Notes: generated from the letters alone by a model not told the origin. 64,000 nt of DNA from Sphingomonas gilva (GCF_003515075.1 NZ_QWLV01000001.1:681182-745181); one strand, 5' to 3'. Positions 44,086 to 53,251 are shown, counted from the stretch's first letter. Made by a program: numbers and translations.

Positions 44086-44886
44086 TTAAGCCAGCTCGCG
44101 CTCCAATGTCCGCATCGGCCGTGCCGACGTCGCGACGGTGCTGTCCTCCAGTTCGGGCATGAACGCGCTCCAGCCCATTGGACCCAGCACCTCCATGGGG
44201 CGATAGCGTGTCTTGTAGGCCATCCGCGGCGATCCCTTCACCCAATAGCCGAGATAGACGTAAGGGACGCCCGCCGCGCGCGCGCGCAGGATGTGGTCCA
44301 TGATGATCAGGTTGCCGAGGCCGGGCCGCGCGTCCGGCCCGGCGTCGAAGAAGCTGTAGATCATCGAAAGCCCGTCGGCCTGGCGATCGGTCAGGCAGGC
44401 GCCGACCAGCTTGCCGGGCCGGCCGCCGACATCGGGCTCGCGATATTCGACGACATAGCTGTTGACCGGCGAATGCTCGACCATGTCGGCATAGTCATGC
44501 TCGTCCATATTGGCCATGCCGCCGCCGGGATGACGGTGCCTGAGATATTCGCGCAGCAGGTCGAACTGCTCCTGCGTCGCCCAGGGGCGGCAGGCGGTGA
44601 CGGTGATGTCCTCGTTGCGACGAAGCAGCTTGCGCTGGGTATTGTTGGGTGACCAGCGCTCGGCGACCACGCGCACCGAAACGCACGCGGCGCAGCCCGC
44701 GCAGCTCGGCCGGTAGGCGACCGACTGCGACCGGCGGAAACCGATCCGGCCGAGCGCGTCGTTCAATTCGGGCGCGTGCGGTCCGGCAAGGTCGGTGAAG
44801 ACCTTGCGCTCCTGCTTTCCGGGCAGATAGGGGCACGGATTGGGGCTGGTGACGAAGAAACGGGGGAAGCGAAATGGTGCGCTCAC
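44086..44886 (-). CDS. bpt: aspartate/glutamate leucyltransferase (Bpt)
   Basis: Aminoacyl-tRNA-protein transferase that adds leucine to N-terminal Asp or Glu, marking proteins for ClpAP-type degradation. The 266-residue protein shows the family N-terminus [22 protein letters not shown], the Cys pattern [16 protein letters not shown] (a metal- or heme-binding region), and the transferase core [23 protein letters not shown] and [24 protein letters not shown] 44886 is the start that yields the conserved N-terminus. It stands alone, convergent with the Anbu gene. Confidence 0.94.
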   Translation of the reverse strand: MSAPFRFPRFFVTSPNPCPYLPGKQERKVFTDLAGPHAPELNDALGRIGFRRSQSVAYRPSCAGCAACVSVRVVAERWSPNNTQRKLLRRNEDITVTACRPWATQEQFDLLREYLRHRHPGGGMANMDEHDYADMVEHSPVNSYVVEYREPDVGGRPGKLVGACLTDRQADGLSMIYSFFDAGPDARPGLGNLIIMDHILRARAAGVPYVYLGYWVKGSPRMAYKTRYRPMEVLGPMGWSAFMPELEDSTVATSARPMRTLERELA

Positions 44887-45062
44887 CGCGGACAGCCCCT
44901 GACTTGTGCCTGCCCCGGCAAAGGCCGGGGTTTACGAATTGATGACTCGATCTGGTAAGGTTTGACGCACCCCGACTCGCGGGGCAAGCCACTTTACCAT
45001 CAAAGAAGGTTAACACGAGACGGACGGAAATCGGTCCACAGCTTACGCACAAGCGGGTGGCG

Positions 45063-45932
45063 TCATTCGATCCTCGTCGCTTGCCAACTGCGCTCCACGC
45101 CCGAAGAATCTGGCGCCGTGCCCTTGATCGCATCGCCCCGCACGACGCCCTGATAGGGCCTCGGCCCGGCGCCTGTGTCGGCCGTGAAACGGAAGCGGCC
45201 CCCAGTCAGCTCCACCTGTCCGATCGGACGCGCGGCCTCGCCCACAATCACGCTGCCTGCCACCTCCTGGAACTGCTGGGTGAGCCGCAACTCGGCGGTT
45301 CGCCCGCTGGCTTCGCGCAAACGCCAGCGGCCGGCGATGCGCGCCGGGACGATCCAGCCATGCACCCGTGCGCCGCCGGCGCGGCCGGTCGCGTCGGGCC
45401 GCCAGTCACCCATGTCGAACACATGGCTGACGATGCGCGCGCCCGGCTCCAACTCCGCCAGCAGCCGCGGGCGGAGGCGCAGATTGACCTCGGGCAGGAG
45501 GAACATGGTCACCACATCGGCATCCGCCAACGGCGTTTCGAACAGATCCTGGGTGCGGAACGCGACGCGGTCGCCGACCCCCGTCGCCCGGGCGTCGGCC
45601 CGCGCCTGATCGATGAGCACCGGATCGATGTCGACTCCCAGGCCGCGCGCGCCGCGGTCGCGCGCGGCGGCGATGAGGATGCGGCCATCGCCGGTGCCGA
45701 GGTCGAGCACGTAATCGTCACGCCCGACCCCCGCCATGGCCAGCATCTTCGCGATCACCTCCGGCCGGGTCTGGGCATAGGGGACGTCGAGCGCCGGCCC
45801 GCCGTTCCACAGCGTGTCGACCGAACAGCGCGGCAAGGTCAGCGACATGCAGCGCGCGCCGAGCGCGAGCGCGGCGACCGCGAGGGTTGTGGCGAACATG
45901 GCGGCGATTCTGATTTTCCAGCTCGCCGCCAT
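45063..45932 (-). CDS. class I SAM-dependent methyltransferase with N-terminal membrane segment
   Basis: A 289-residue predicted methyltransferase. The SAM-binding motif VLDLGTGDGRILIAAA (about 75-90) and GVDIDPVLIDQAR are clear, and FLLPEVNLRLRPRL follows. A hydrophobic stretch at residues 9-25 (AAMFATTLAVAALALGA) suggests a signal anchor, unusual for this fold. The C-terminal 100 residues (IGQVELTGGRFRFTADTGAGP) look like a beta-rich domain rather than methyltransferase. It is 9 bases downstream of the threonine ammonia-lyase gene. Substrate unknown. Confidence 0.85.
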   Translation of the reverse strand: MAASWKIRIAAMFATTLAVAALALGARCMSLTLPRCSVDTLWNGGPALDVPYAQTRPEVIAKMLAMAGVGRDDYVLDLGTGDGRILIAAARDRGARGLGVDIDPVLIDQARADARATGVGDRVAFRTQDLFETPLADADVVTMFLLPEVNLRLRPRLLAELEPGARIVSHVFDMGDWRPDATGRAGGARVHGWIVPARIAGRWRLREASGRTAELRLTQQFQEVAGSVIVGEAARPIGQVELTGGRFRFTADTGAGPRPYQGVVRGDAIKGTAPDSSGVERSWQATRIE

Positions 45933-45941
45933 GCCGCGGCC

Positions 45942-47183
45942 TCAGGCCAGCTCCACCGGCGCCACCTCATAGCCCTCCGCCTTCAGCGCGGCGATCAGGC
46001 GGTCGAGATGGGCGCGGTCGCGGGTTTCGCATTCGATGTCGGTCACCAGGCCCTTCGCCGGCAGCGTGGTGAACACGCGCTGGTGATAGACCTCGATGAT
46101 GTTGACCTGCTGCGCGTCGAAGATGCGCGCGACATTGTAGAGCGCGCCGGGGCGGTCCTTCAGGCGGATGCGCAGGCGGGCGAGCCTTCCTGAGCGCGCC
46201 AGGTCGCGCAGCAGCACGTTGGCGAGCAGGTGCGTGTCGATATTGCCGCCGCACAGGATGATGCCGCAGGTCTTGCCGGCGAAGCGCTCCGGGTGCTGGA
46301 GCAGTGCGGCGAGACCCGCCGCGCCGGCGCCTTCGACCACGGTCTTTTCGATCTGGAGCAGCAGGCTGACCGCCTCCTCCAGCCGGCGTTCGGAGACGAG
46401 CTGGATGTCGTCGACCAGCGCCTCGACGATCTGCGCGGTGATCCCGCCCGGCTCCTTGACCGCGATGCCCTCGGCCAGCGTGTCGCCCTCGCACGGATAC
46501 TGCGTGCCGTTGACGCGGTTGTACATCGAAGGGAACAGCTCGGCCTCGACGCCGACGACCTCGACGTCGTGGTCCTGCGCGCGCGCGACGATCGCGCAGC
46601 CGGAGATCAGCCCGCCGCCGCCGATCGGGATCACCAGCGTATCGAGCCTTGGCTCCGCCTCGAACATCTCGAGCGCGGTGGTGCCTTGCCCGGCGATGAT
46701 CATCGGATCGTCGAACGGATGGACGAAGGTGTAGCCGCGTTCGGCCTCCAGCGTGCGCGCATGCGCATAGGCGGCGTCGAACGTCTCGCCCTCCAGCACC
46801 ACCGTCGCGCCGTGGCTCTGCGTCTGCATGACCTTGATCGTCGGCGTGTGCCTGGGCATCACGATGGTCACCGGCACGCCCAGCCGCGCGCCGTGATAGG
46901 CCAGGCCCTGCGCATGGTTGCCCGCCGAGGCAGCGATCACGCCCTTGGCCTTGGCCTCGTCCGAAAGCTGCAGCAGCGTGTTGAGCGCGCCGCGCTCCTT
47001 GTAGGCGGCGGTGAACTGGAGGTTCTCGAACTTCAGATACACCTCGGCGCCGGTCAGCTGGCTCAAGGTGCGGCTGTAGAGCGTCGGCGTCTTCACCAGC
47101 GCGCCCTCGATCCGCATCGCCGCCGCGCGGACGTCGTCGATGGTGACGGGAAGGGCGGGGGAGGGTTTCGCGAGCGTGGCCAT
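45942..47183 (-). CDS. ilvA: threonine ammonia-lyase with C-terminal ACT domain
   Basis: PLP enzyme deaminating threonine to 2-oxobutanoate, feeding isoleucine synthesis or threonine degradation. In 413 residues, the PLP Lys is in FTAAYKERGALN, the Asn loop in SAGNHAQGLAYHG, and the phosphate-binding glycines in IPIGGGGLISG. One C-terminal ACT-type domain (about 328-413: IRLKDRPGALYNVARIFDAQQVNIIEVYHQR) should bind an effector. A single ACT resembles the 400-residue IlvA form rather than E. coli biosynthetic IlvA (two ACT-like domains) or TdcB (none). Confidence 0.93.
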   Translation of the reverse strand: MATLAKPSPALPVTIDDVRAAAMRIEGALVKTPTLYSRTLSQLTGAEVYLKFENLQFTAAYKERGALNTLLQLSDEAKAKGVIAASAGNHAQGLAYHGARLGVPVTIVMPRHTPTIKVMQTQSHGATVVLEGETFDAAYAHARTLEAERGYTFVHPFDDPMIIAGQGTTALEMFEAEPRLDTLVIPIGGGGLISGCAIVARAQDHDVEVVGVEAELFPSMYNRVNGTQYPCEGDTLAEGIAVKEPGGITAQIVEALVDDIQLVSERRLEEAVSLLLQIEKTVVEGAGAAGLAALLQHPERFAGKTCGIILCGGNIDTHLLANVLLRDLARSGRLARLRIRLKDRPGALYNVARIFDAQQVNIIEVYHQRVFTTLPAKGLVTDIECETRDRAHLDRLIAALKAEGYEVAPVELA

Positions 47184-47242
47184 AAGGGCGGACGCCTAGA
47201 CCATCTGGCGTGCGGGGGGAACACGCCTTATGCGCAGGGGTC

Positions 47243-48109
47243 ATGGCGAAACTGGCATTCATTGGTCTCGGCGTGATGGGCGGCCCCATGGCGCGGCATC
47301 TGGCGGCGGCGGGGCATGAGCTCGCGGTGTTCAATCGGACGCGGGCCAGGGCGGATGCCTGGGTGGCGGCGCATGGCGGGCGCGTCTGCGCGACGCCGGG
47401 AGAGGCGGCGGAAGGGGCGGATGCGGTGTTCGCCTGCGTCGGCAACGATCATGATCTCGCCGGCGTGATGCTCAGCACGGAGGGCGCACTGGAGGCGATG
47501 CGCGCCGGATCGCTGTTCGTCGATCACACCACCGTCTCGGCCGACATCGCCCGGCGGATCGCCGAGGCGGCCGAGGCGAAGGGCGTGCTGGCGCTCGACG
47601 CGCCGGTCTCGGGCGGGCAGGCGGGCGCGGAAAACGGCGCGCTTTCGATCATGTGCGGCGGAAGCGAGGCGGCGTTCGCCGCGGCCGAGCCGCTGATGCG
47701 CGCCTATGCCGCGCGGATGGTTCATGTCGGCGGGCCGGGCGCGGGGCAGACGACCAAGATGGTCAACCAGATCGCCATCGCCGGGGTGCTGCAAGGTCTG
47801 TCCGAGGCGCTGCGCTTCGCCCAGGCCAGCGAGCTCGATCTCGCCAAGGTGTTCGAGGCGATCTCGGGCGGCGCGGCGCAAAGCTGGCAGATGGTCAACC
47901 GCTGGCATTCGATGAGCGAGGACCGCTTCGATTTCGGCTTCGCCGTCGACTGGATGCGCAAGGACCTGGGGCTGGCGCTCGACGAGGCCAATCGCAACGG
48001 CGCGGCGCTGCCGATGACCGCGCAGGTCGATCAATTCTACAAAGAGGTGCAGAATATGGGCGGAAGCCGCCAGGATACGAGCGCGCTGGTGCGGAGGCTG
48101 CCCAAGTGA
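47243..48109 (+). CDS. beta-hydroxyacid dehydrogenase (3-hydroxyisobutyrate dehydrogenase family)
   Basis: NAD(P)-dependent dehydrogenase, 288 residues. The Rossmann motif FIGLGVMGGPMARHL is at residues 6-20, and the signature of the family's substrate pocket is DAPVSGGQAGAENG. The catalytic Lys lies in GPGAGQTTKMVNQ. The substrate could be 3-hydroxyisobutyrate, tartronate semialdehyde or a related acid. ATG 47243 starts MAKLAFIGLG; an upstream extension has no similarity. Its stop overlaps the GTG of the amidohydrolase gene. Confidence 0.92.
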   Translation: MAKLAFIGLGVMGGPMARHLAAAGHELAVFNRTRARADAWVAAHGGRVCATPGEAAEGADAVFACVGNDHDLAGVMLSTEGALEAMRAGSLFVDHTTVSADIARRIAEAAEAKGVLALDAPVSGGQAGAENGALSIMCGGSEAAFAAAEPLMRAYAARMVHVGGPGAGQTTKMVNQIAIAGVLQGLSEALRFAQASELDLAKVFEAISGGAAQSWQMVNRWHSMSEDRFDFGFAVDWMRKDLGLALDEANRNGAALPMTAQVDQFYKEVQNMGGSRQDTSALVRRLPK

Positions 48110-49836
48110 GCATCTTTTCAACCGTCGCCCCCGCGAAGGCGGGGGCCGCTGGCCGCACGCGCCGCAGTCGATTTGCCACAAACCCAGCGGCCCCTGCCTT
48201 CGCAGGGGCGACGATCTTGGCCCTCCTCCTCGCCACTCCCGCGCTTGCCGATGGCCTGATCGACAACGTCAACGGCATCACGCTGGACGAACAGGGCCGC
48301 GTCCAGCGCTTCACCGGCCTCGTCATCGGCGATGACGGCAAGGTGAAGGCGCTGCTCGACCGGCGCGACAAGCGGCCCAAGGAGCTCGACTGGCGCGAGG
48401 ACGGCAGGGGGCAGACGCTGATCCCCGGCCTGATCGACGCGCACGGCCATGTCCTCGGCCTCGGCTTCCAGGCGACCAGCCTCGATCTCTCCGGCACGAA
48501 ATCGCTCGCAGAGGCGCAGGCGGCGATCAAGGCCTGGGCCGACGCCAACCCGTCGGGCAGCTGGATCGTCGGGCGCGGCTGGAACCAGGAGGCATGGGGG
48601 CTCGGCCGTTTCCCCACCGCCGCCGATATCGATGCGGTCGTGCCCGACCGCCCGGTCTGGCTTGAGCGCGTCGACGGCCATGCCGGCTGGGCCAACAGCG
48701 CTGCGCTGCGCGCGGCGGGGGTGACGGCCAAGTCGGTCTCGCCCGCGGGCGGGCGGATCGAGAAGACCGCCGCCGGCGCGCCCGGCGGCGTGTTCGTCGA
48801 TGCCGCGATGCAGCTCGTCCAGAAGGCGGTGCCCCAACCGCTCCCGCGCGAGCGCGACGCGGCGCTGGTCAAGGCGCAGGACATCCTGCTGTCGAGCGGC
48901 GTCACCGCCACCGCCGATATGGGCACCAGCCCGCAGGATTGGGCGGCGATCCGCCGGCTGGGCGATGCCGGGGGCTTGCGCATCCGCATCTTCAGCTATG
49001 CCGACAGCCTCGACACGCTGACCACCATCGCCGGCAACGGCCCGACGCGCTGGCTCTATGGCGATCGGCTGCGCATGGGCGGGGTCAAGCTCTACGCCGA
49101 CGGCGCGCTCGGCTCGCGCGGGGCCTGGCTCAAGGCGCCCTATGCCGATGCGCCCAAGGAAACCGGGCTCGGCTTCCTCACCGACGACCAGCTGCAGAAC
49201 CAGATGAGCCGCGCGGCGATGGACAAGTTCCAGGTTGCGATCCACGCCATCGGCGACCGCGCCAACAGCCAGGCGCTGGACGCGATCGACGAGCTGTCGC
49301 AGACCTACAAAGGCGATCTCAGATGGCGCATCGAGCATGCCCAGATCGTCGATCCCGTGGACATTCCCCGGCTGGCGCGCGCGGGGACGATCGCCTCGAT
49401 GCAGCCGGTCCACCAGACGAGCGACTGGCGCATGGCCGAGGCGCGGCTCGGGCCCAATCGGCTGGTCGGTGCCTATGCCTGGCGCAGCGTGCTCGACGGC
49501 GGCGGACGGCTGGCGTTCGGATCGGACTATCCGGTCGAAAACCCCAATCCCTTCGTCGGCTGGGCGGTGGCGATCAGCCGCGTCGACGCTCAGGGACAGC
49601 CGCCCGGCGGCTGGTATCCGCAGCAGGCGGTGACGCGCGAGCAGGCGCTCAAGGCGTTCACGATCGATGCGGCCTATGCCAGCTTCGCCGAGACCAAGGT
49701 CGGCCGGTTGGCGCCGGGCATGCAGGCGGACTTCCTCTTGCTGGCGAACGATCCGCTGCTGGCGTCACCCGGCGAGCTCCGCGCGATGCGGCCCAACGAG
49801 ACCTGGGTCGGCGGCAAACGGATGTTCAAGCGGTGA
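48106..49836 (+). CDS. metal-dependent amidohydrolase, YtcJ-like, with repeat-encoded leader
   Basis: Predicted secreted amidohydrolase of the YtcJ/AtzF-like group, 576 residues. The metal-binding motif of the fold is LIPGLIDAHGHVLGLG, with later AIHAIGDRANSQAL, IEHAQIV and FGSDYPVENPNPF. GTG 48106 overlaps the previous stop (GTGA) and gives a leader of about 47 residues, of which residues 7-36 are encoded by palindromic element R6b. The hydrophobic stretch ILALLLATPALADG after it supplies the export signal. TTG 48217 would skip the element but leave a very short signal. Confidence 0.9.
   Translation: MSIFSTVAPAKAGAAGRTRRSRFATNPAAPAFAGATILALLLATPALADGLIDNVNGITLDEQGRVQRFTGLVIGDDGKVKALLDRRDKRPKELDWREDGRGQTLIPGLIDAHGHVLGLGFQATSLDLSGTKSLAEAQAAIKAWADANPSGSWIVGRGWNQEAWGLGRFPTAADIDAVVPDRPVWLERVDGHAGWANSAALRAAGVTAKSVSPAGGRIEKTAAGAPGGVFVDAAMQLVQKAVPQPLPRERDAALVKAQDILLSSGVTATADMGTSPQDWAAIRRLGDAGGLRIRIFSYADSLDTLTTIAGNGPTRWLYGDRLRMGGVKLYADGALGSRGAWLKAPYADAPKETGLGFLTDDQLQNQMSRAAMDKFQVAIHAIGDRANSQALDAIDELSQTYKGDLRWRIEHAQIVDPVDIPRLARAGTIASMQPVHQTSDWRMAEARLGPNRLVGAYAWRSVLDGGGRLAFGSDYPVENPNPFVGWAVAISRVDAQGQPPGGWYPQQAVTREQALKAFTIDAAYASFAETKVGRLAPGMQADFLLLANDPLLASPGELRAMRPNETWVGGKRMFKR
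48124..48212. repeat. palindromic element R6b inside the amidohydrolase leader
   Basis: The arms gtcgcccccgcgaaggcggg and ccctgccttcgcaggggcga enclose a variable centre with aacccagcggc. It is read in frame as VAPAKAGAAG...NPAAPAFAGAT. The other copies of the family (53252, 55233, 56871) are intergenic. Confidence 0.88.
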
Positions 49837-49842
49837 GCTGAA

Positions 49843-49977
49843 ATACCTCCCCGGAACGGGGAGGGGGACCGCGACGCGAAGCGGCGTGGTGGAGGGGGCT
49901 GGCCGCAAGCGCATCGCCCGTGGCGCTCCCCCTCCACCCTGCTGCGCATGGTCCCCCTCCCCGTGCCGGGGAGGTAT
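49843..49977. repeat. palindromic element R5c
   Basis: The outer arms atacctccccggaacggg and cccgtgccggggaggtat and the inner arms ggtggtggagggggc and gctccccctccaccctg make a complete R5 copy between convergent genes. Confidence 0.88.
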
Positions 49978-49983
49978 GAAAAA

Positions 49984-50012
49984 GGCCGCGGCTCCTTGTC
50001 GGAACCGCGGCC
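49984..50012 (-). terminator. rho-independent terminator of ctrA
   Basis: A hairpin with arms ggccgcggctcc and ggaaccgcggcc (one mismatch), around ttgtc, is followed on the minus strand by ttttt. It is 28 bases past the ctrA stop. Confidence 0.88.
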
Positions 50013-50039
50013 CTCTTCGCGCCCCCAGGGAAGTTTCGG

Positions 50040-50741
50040 TCAGGCGACCGCGGCGGTCTGCGCCTCTTCGGGCTCGCGCAGCACATAGCCGCGGCCCCAT
50101 ACGGTCTCGATGTAGTTCTCGCCGTCGCACGCGCTCGACAGCTTCTTGCGGAGCTTGCAGATGAACACGTCGATGATCTTCAATTCGGGCTCGTCCATCC
50201 CGCCGTAGAGATGGTTCAGGAACATCTCCTTGGTCAGCGTGGTGCCCTTGCGGAGCGAAAGCAGCTCCAGCATCGCATATTCCTTGCCGGTCAGGTGGAC
50301 CCGCGCGCCGTCGACCTCGACGGTCTTGGCGTCAAGGTTGACCGCCAGCTTGCCGGTGCGGATGACCGACTGCGAATGACCTTTGGAACGGCGGACGACG
50401 GCGTGGATGCGCGCCACCAGCTCCTCGCGGTGGAACGGCTTGGTGACATAGTCGTCGGCGCCGAAGCCGAAGCTGCGCACCTTCGAATCCATCTCCGAAT
50501 TGCCCGAGAGGATCAGCACCGGGGTCTGCACTTTCGCGACGCGCAGGCGCTTCAACACGTCGTAACCGTGCATGTCCGGCAGGTTCAGGTCGAGCAGGAT
50601 GATGTCGTAATCATAAAGCTTACCCAGATCGAGGCCTTCCTCGCCCAGATCGGTGTTGTAGACGTTGAAGCCTTCGGTCGAGAGCATCAGCTCGATCGCC
50701 TTGGCCGTGGTCGGCTCGTCCTCGATCAGCAGCACGCGCAT
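50040..50741 (-). CDS. ctrA: cell-cycle response regulator CtrA
   Basis: OmpR-type master regulator of the alphaproteobacterial cell cycle, motility and DNA-replication control, 233 residues. Receiver domain with phospho-acceptor Asp51 ([12 protein letters not shown]) and Lys in [14 protein letters not shown]-binding winged helix with [29 protein letters not shown], a stretch almost invariant in CtrA. ATG 50741 starts [20 protein letters not shown] as in Caulobacter CtrA. The C-terminus ends in small residues (AQTAAVA), fitting its ClpXP-type turnover signal. It ends in a terminator and is therefore monocistronic. Confidence 0.98.
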   Translation of the reverse strand: MRVLLIEDEPTTAKAIELMLSTEGFNVYNTDLGEEGLDLGKLYDYDIILLDLNLPDMHGYDVLKRLRVAKVQTPVLILSGNSEMDSKVRSFGFGADDYVTKPFHREELVARIHAVVRRSKGHSQSVIRTGKLAVNLDAKTVEVDGARVHLTGKEYAMLELLSLRKGTTLTKEMFLNHLYGGMDEPELKIIDVFICKLRKKLSSACDGENYIETVWGRGYVLREPEEAQTAAVA

Positions 50742-50823
50742 GAGCAACCCCCAGTTTCGTACGCGCGCTCCCTCGGCGCGCTTGACGCAAGTCATTAACC
50801 AAATGACCTCTGAACGCAAAAGG

Positions 50824-50838
50824 TTAATTTTGTCTTAG
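50824..50838 (-). promoter_or_regulatory. candidate CtrA-binding site upstream of ctrA
   Basis: ttaa (50824-50827), seven bases, then ttag (50835-50838): a near match to the CtrA consensus ttaa-N7-ttaa. It is 83 bases before the ctrA start, a fitting distance for autoregulation. It is an inferred site. Confidence 0.55.
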
Positions 50839-50868
50839 GGCAGGTTGCAGGCCGAGTCGCGCCGGCCG

Positions 50869-51780
50869 TCACCGCGTCCCGCACAGGCGCTTCAGCCGTT
50901 CGGCGAGGAAGTCGATCAGCAGGGTCACGCGGCGGGGCCGCGGATCGCTGGGCGGGCTGACGATGTGGAGCCCCGCCGCGCTCATCGTCGCCCAGCCGGG
51001 CAGCACGCGCTCCAGCGTGCCGGCGGCCAGATCGTCGTCGACGATGAAATCGGGCAGCATGGCGATGCCCAGCCCGGCGCGCAGCAGCGGCAGGAACAGG
51101 TCGCCGCTATTGGCGCGGAACGGGCCGGTCGGGCGGATCGTGGCCTTCTCGCCGCCCGCGCGGGTGAACTCGAGCGTCCCGCCATTGGGCGCATTGGCGT
51201 AGCTGAAGAAGGCATGATCGGCGAGGTCGGCGGGGTGCTGCGGGCGGCCGTGCTGATCCAGATAGGTCGGCGCCGCGACGATATGACCCGTGACCCCGCC
51301 GATCCGCCGGGCGCGCAGCGAGCTGTCGGGCATCGCGGCGATGCGGATGGCGATGTCGAACCCGCCGGCGATGATGTCGACCCGCTCGTCGGACAGGTGG
51401 ACGTCGAGCGTGATGCCCGGATGCGCCGCCATGAAGTCCGCCAGCGCAGGGCCGAGATGCTTCAGGCCGAAGCTCATCGGCGCGGCGATGCGGACCAGGC
51501 CCGAAGGCGCGCTCGCCTCGTCGCGCGCCGCCTCCTCGGCGCCGATCGCCTCCGCCAGGATCGCGGCGGCCCGCGGCGCGAGCTGGGCCCCGGCCTGGGT
51601 CAGCGTCAGTTGGCGCGAGGTGCGATGGAACAAGGCGGCGCCCAGATGCGCTTCCAGTCGCGATATGGCTTTGGACACCGTCGCCTTGGACGTGCCGAGC
51701 GCATTTGCCGCAGCCGTGAACGAGCGGTGTTCGTTGACGCAGGCGAAGATCGCCCAGGCTTCGAGGTCGGGCAGTTTCAT
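50869..51780 (-). CDS. LysR-family transcriptional regulator
   Basis: A 303-residue regulator. The N-terminal helix-turn-helix is SFTAAANALGTSKATVSKAISRLEAHLGAALFHRTSRQ (about 20-57), followed by a periplasmic-binding-like effector domain. It resembles the subgroup that controls quinone-response genes. The pirin gene starts 78 bases away on the other strand, followed by wrbA, so it probably controls these two redox genes. The intergenic region is short, consistent with overlapping divergent promoters. Confidence 0.92.
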   Translation of the reverse strand: MKLPDLEAWAIFACVNEHRSFTAAANALGTSKATVSKAISRLEAHLGAALFHRTSRQLTLTQAGAQLAPRAAAILAEAIGAEEAARDEASAPSGLVRIAAPMSFGLKHLGPALADFMAAHPGITLDVHLSDERVDIIAGGFDIAIRIAAMPDSSLRARRIGGVTGHIVAAPTYLDQHGRPQHPADLADHAFFSYANAPNGGTLEFTRAGGEKATIRPTGPFRANSGDLFLPLLRAGLGIAMLPDFIVDDDLAAGTLERVLPGWATMSAAGLHIVSPPSDPRPRRVTLLIDFLAERLKRLCGTR

Positions 51781-51857
51781 GAAACGATCCGTTTCGCCTG
51801 TTTCTATTTACGCACCAATCATGCCGCCTATCTTGGCCTTGAGCAATGGAGGTCGCC

Positions 51858-52556
51858 ATGATCGACAAACGTGAATTCGAAAGCCTGGGCCATGCCGATC
51901 ACGGCTGGCTGAACGCCCGCCACCACTTCTCCTTCGCCAATTATCACGATCCCGCCCGTATGGGCTGGGGCGCGATCCGCGTGTGGAATGATGACGAGAT
52001 CGGCGCGAACAGCGGCTTCCCGCCGCACCCGCACCGCGACATGGAGATCATCACCTATGTCCGCAAAGGCGCGATCACCCATCAGGATTCGATGGGCAAT
52101 CAGGGTCGCACCGAAGCGGGCGACGTGCAGGTGATGAGCGCCGGCACGGGCGTTCGCCACGCCGAATATAATCTTGAGCCCGAGACCACGACCCTGTTCC
52201 AGATCTGGATCGAGCCGCGTTCGTCAGGCGGCGCGCCGAGCTGGGGGATGAAACCCTTTCCCAAGGATGCGCGGGCCGGCCAGTTCGCCGTGCTGGCGAG
52301 CGGGTTCGCCGAGGATGGCGACGCGCTGCCGATCCGCGCCGACGCCCGCGTGCTCGGCGCGACGCTGAAGGCGGGCGAGAGCCTGACCCACAGCGTCGGC
52401 GAGGGCCGCCACGCCTATCTCGTCCCCGCCACCGGTGCGATCGAGATCGATGGTGTGCCGTTCAAGGCCCGCGACGGCGCGGCGCTCTCGGGCGGCCAGA
52501 CCGTGACGATCACCGCCAAGGAAAATGCGGAAATCGTGCTGGTCGACGCAAGCTGA
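51858..52556 (+). CDS. pirin family protein (quercetinase-like)
   Basis: A 232-residue bicupin. The N-terminal metal-site motif FPPHPHRDMEIITYVRKGAI (His ligands at about 57, 59, 61 and Glu at about 63 in HPHRDME) and QVMSAGTGVRHAEYNLEP fit pirins such as E. coli YhhW, which oxidises quercetin. Upstream ggaggt 5 bases before ATG 51858 is a strong ribosome site. Divergent from the LysR gene and followed by wrbA, so likely part of a response to quinone-like compounds. Confidence 0.93.
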   Translation: MIDKREFESLGHADHGWLNARHHFSFANYHDPARMGWGAIRVWNDDEIGANSGFPPHPHRDMEIITYVRKGAITHQDSMGNQGRTEAGDVQVMSAGTGVRHAEYNLEPETTTLFQIWIEPRSSGGAPSWGMKPFPKDARAGQFAVLASGFAEDGDALPIRADARVLGATLKAGESLTHSVGEGRHAYLVPATGAIEIDGVPFKARDGAALSGGQTVTITAKENAEIVLVDAS

Positions 52557-52566
52557 TTCCCCAATC

Positions 52567-52620
52567 CCGTTCGTTTCGAGCGAAGTCGAGAAACGCATCT
52601 CGACACGCTCGAAGCGAACG
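52567..52620. repeat. palindromic element R1c
   Basis: Short R1 copy. The left arm cgttcgtttcgagcgaagtc and the right arm, ending cgaagcgaacg, lie almost next to each other, with little centre. It is between pirin and wrbA. Confidence 0.85.
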
Positions 52621-52640
52621 GACCTATGGAGCATTCACCC

Positions 52641-53243
52641 ATGACCAAAGTCCTCGTTCTCTATTACTCCTCCTATGGCCACCTGTCGCAAATGGCCGAC
52701 GCCGTCGCCGAAGGCGCGCATTCGGCGGGTGCGGAGGTCGACATCCTCCGCGTCCCCGAAACCGCGCCGGCCGAAGTCGTCAAGGCGGCCGGCTTCAAGG
52801 CCGATCATACCCACCCGGTGATCGGGAGCATCAACGATCTGGCCGATTACGACGCGATCGTCATCGGCGCGCCCACCCGCTTCGGCCGGATGCCCAGCCA
52901 GATGGCCGCGTTCCTCGATCAGGCGGGCGGACTGTGGATGAAGGGCACGCTGCACGGCAAGGTCGGCGGCGCCTTCACCTCCACCGCGACCCAGCATGGC
53001 GGGCAGGAGATGACGCTGTTCTCGATCATCACCAACCTGCTGCACTTCGGCATGACCGTGGTCGGCCTCGATTACGGCTATAGGGGCCAGATGGGCGTCG
53101 ATGAGGTCAAGGGCGGATCGCCCTACGGCGCGTCGACCATCGCCGACGGCGACGGCAGCCGCCAGCCCAGCGCCGTCGAGCTCGACGGCGCCCGCTACCA
53201 GGGCAAGCGCATTGCCGAGACGGCGGCGAAGCTGGCGGGGTAG
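52641..53243 (+). CDS. wrbA: NAD(P)H:quinone oxidoreductase, WrbA family
   Basis: FMN flavodoxin-like enzyme reducing quinones by two electrons and so avoiding radicals, 200 residues. The FMN-binding N-terminus is [19 protein letters not shown], and the family stretches [25 protein letters not shown] and [21 protein letters not shown] match WrbA. ATG 52641 is preferred over 52626 because of the ggag at 52628. It follows pirin behind an R1 element and shares the neighbouring LysR regulator. Confidence 0.95.
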   Translation: MTKVLVLYYSSYGHLSQMADAVAEGAHSAGAEVDILRVPETAPAEVVKAAGFKADHTHPVIGSINDLADYDAIVIGAPTRFGRMPSQMAAFLDQAGGLWMKGTLHGKVGGAFTSTATQHGGQEMTLFSIITNLLHFGMTVVGLDYGYRGQMGVDEVKGGSPYGASTIADGDGSRQPSAVELDGARYQGKRIAETAAKLAG

Positions 53244-53251
53244 GGCGAGAT

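Noticed and set aside
44887..45062. A tRNA or small RNA gene between bpt and the methyltransferase gene.
   Set aside because: There is one hairpin (ccccgg-caaa-ccgggg near 44913) but no cloverleaf or conserved loop sequence. The region may only hold the bpt promoter.
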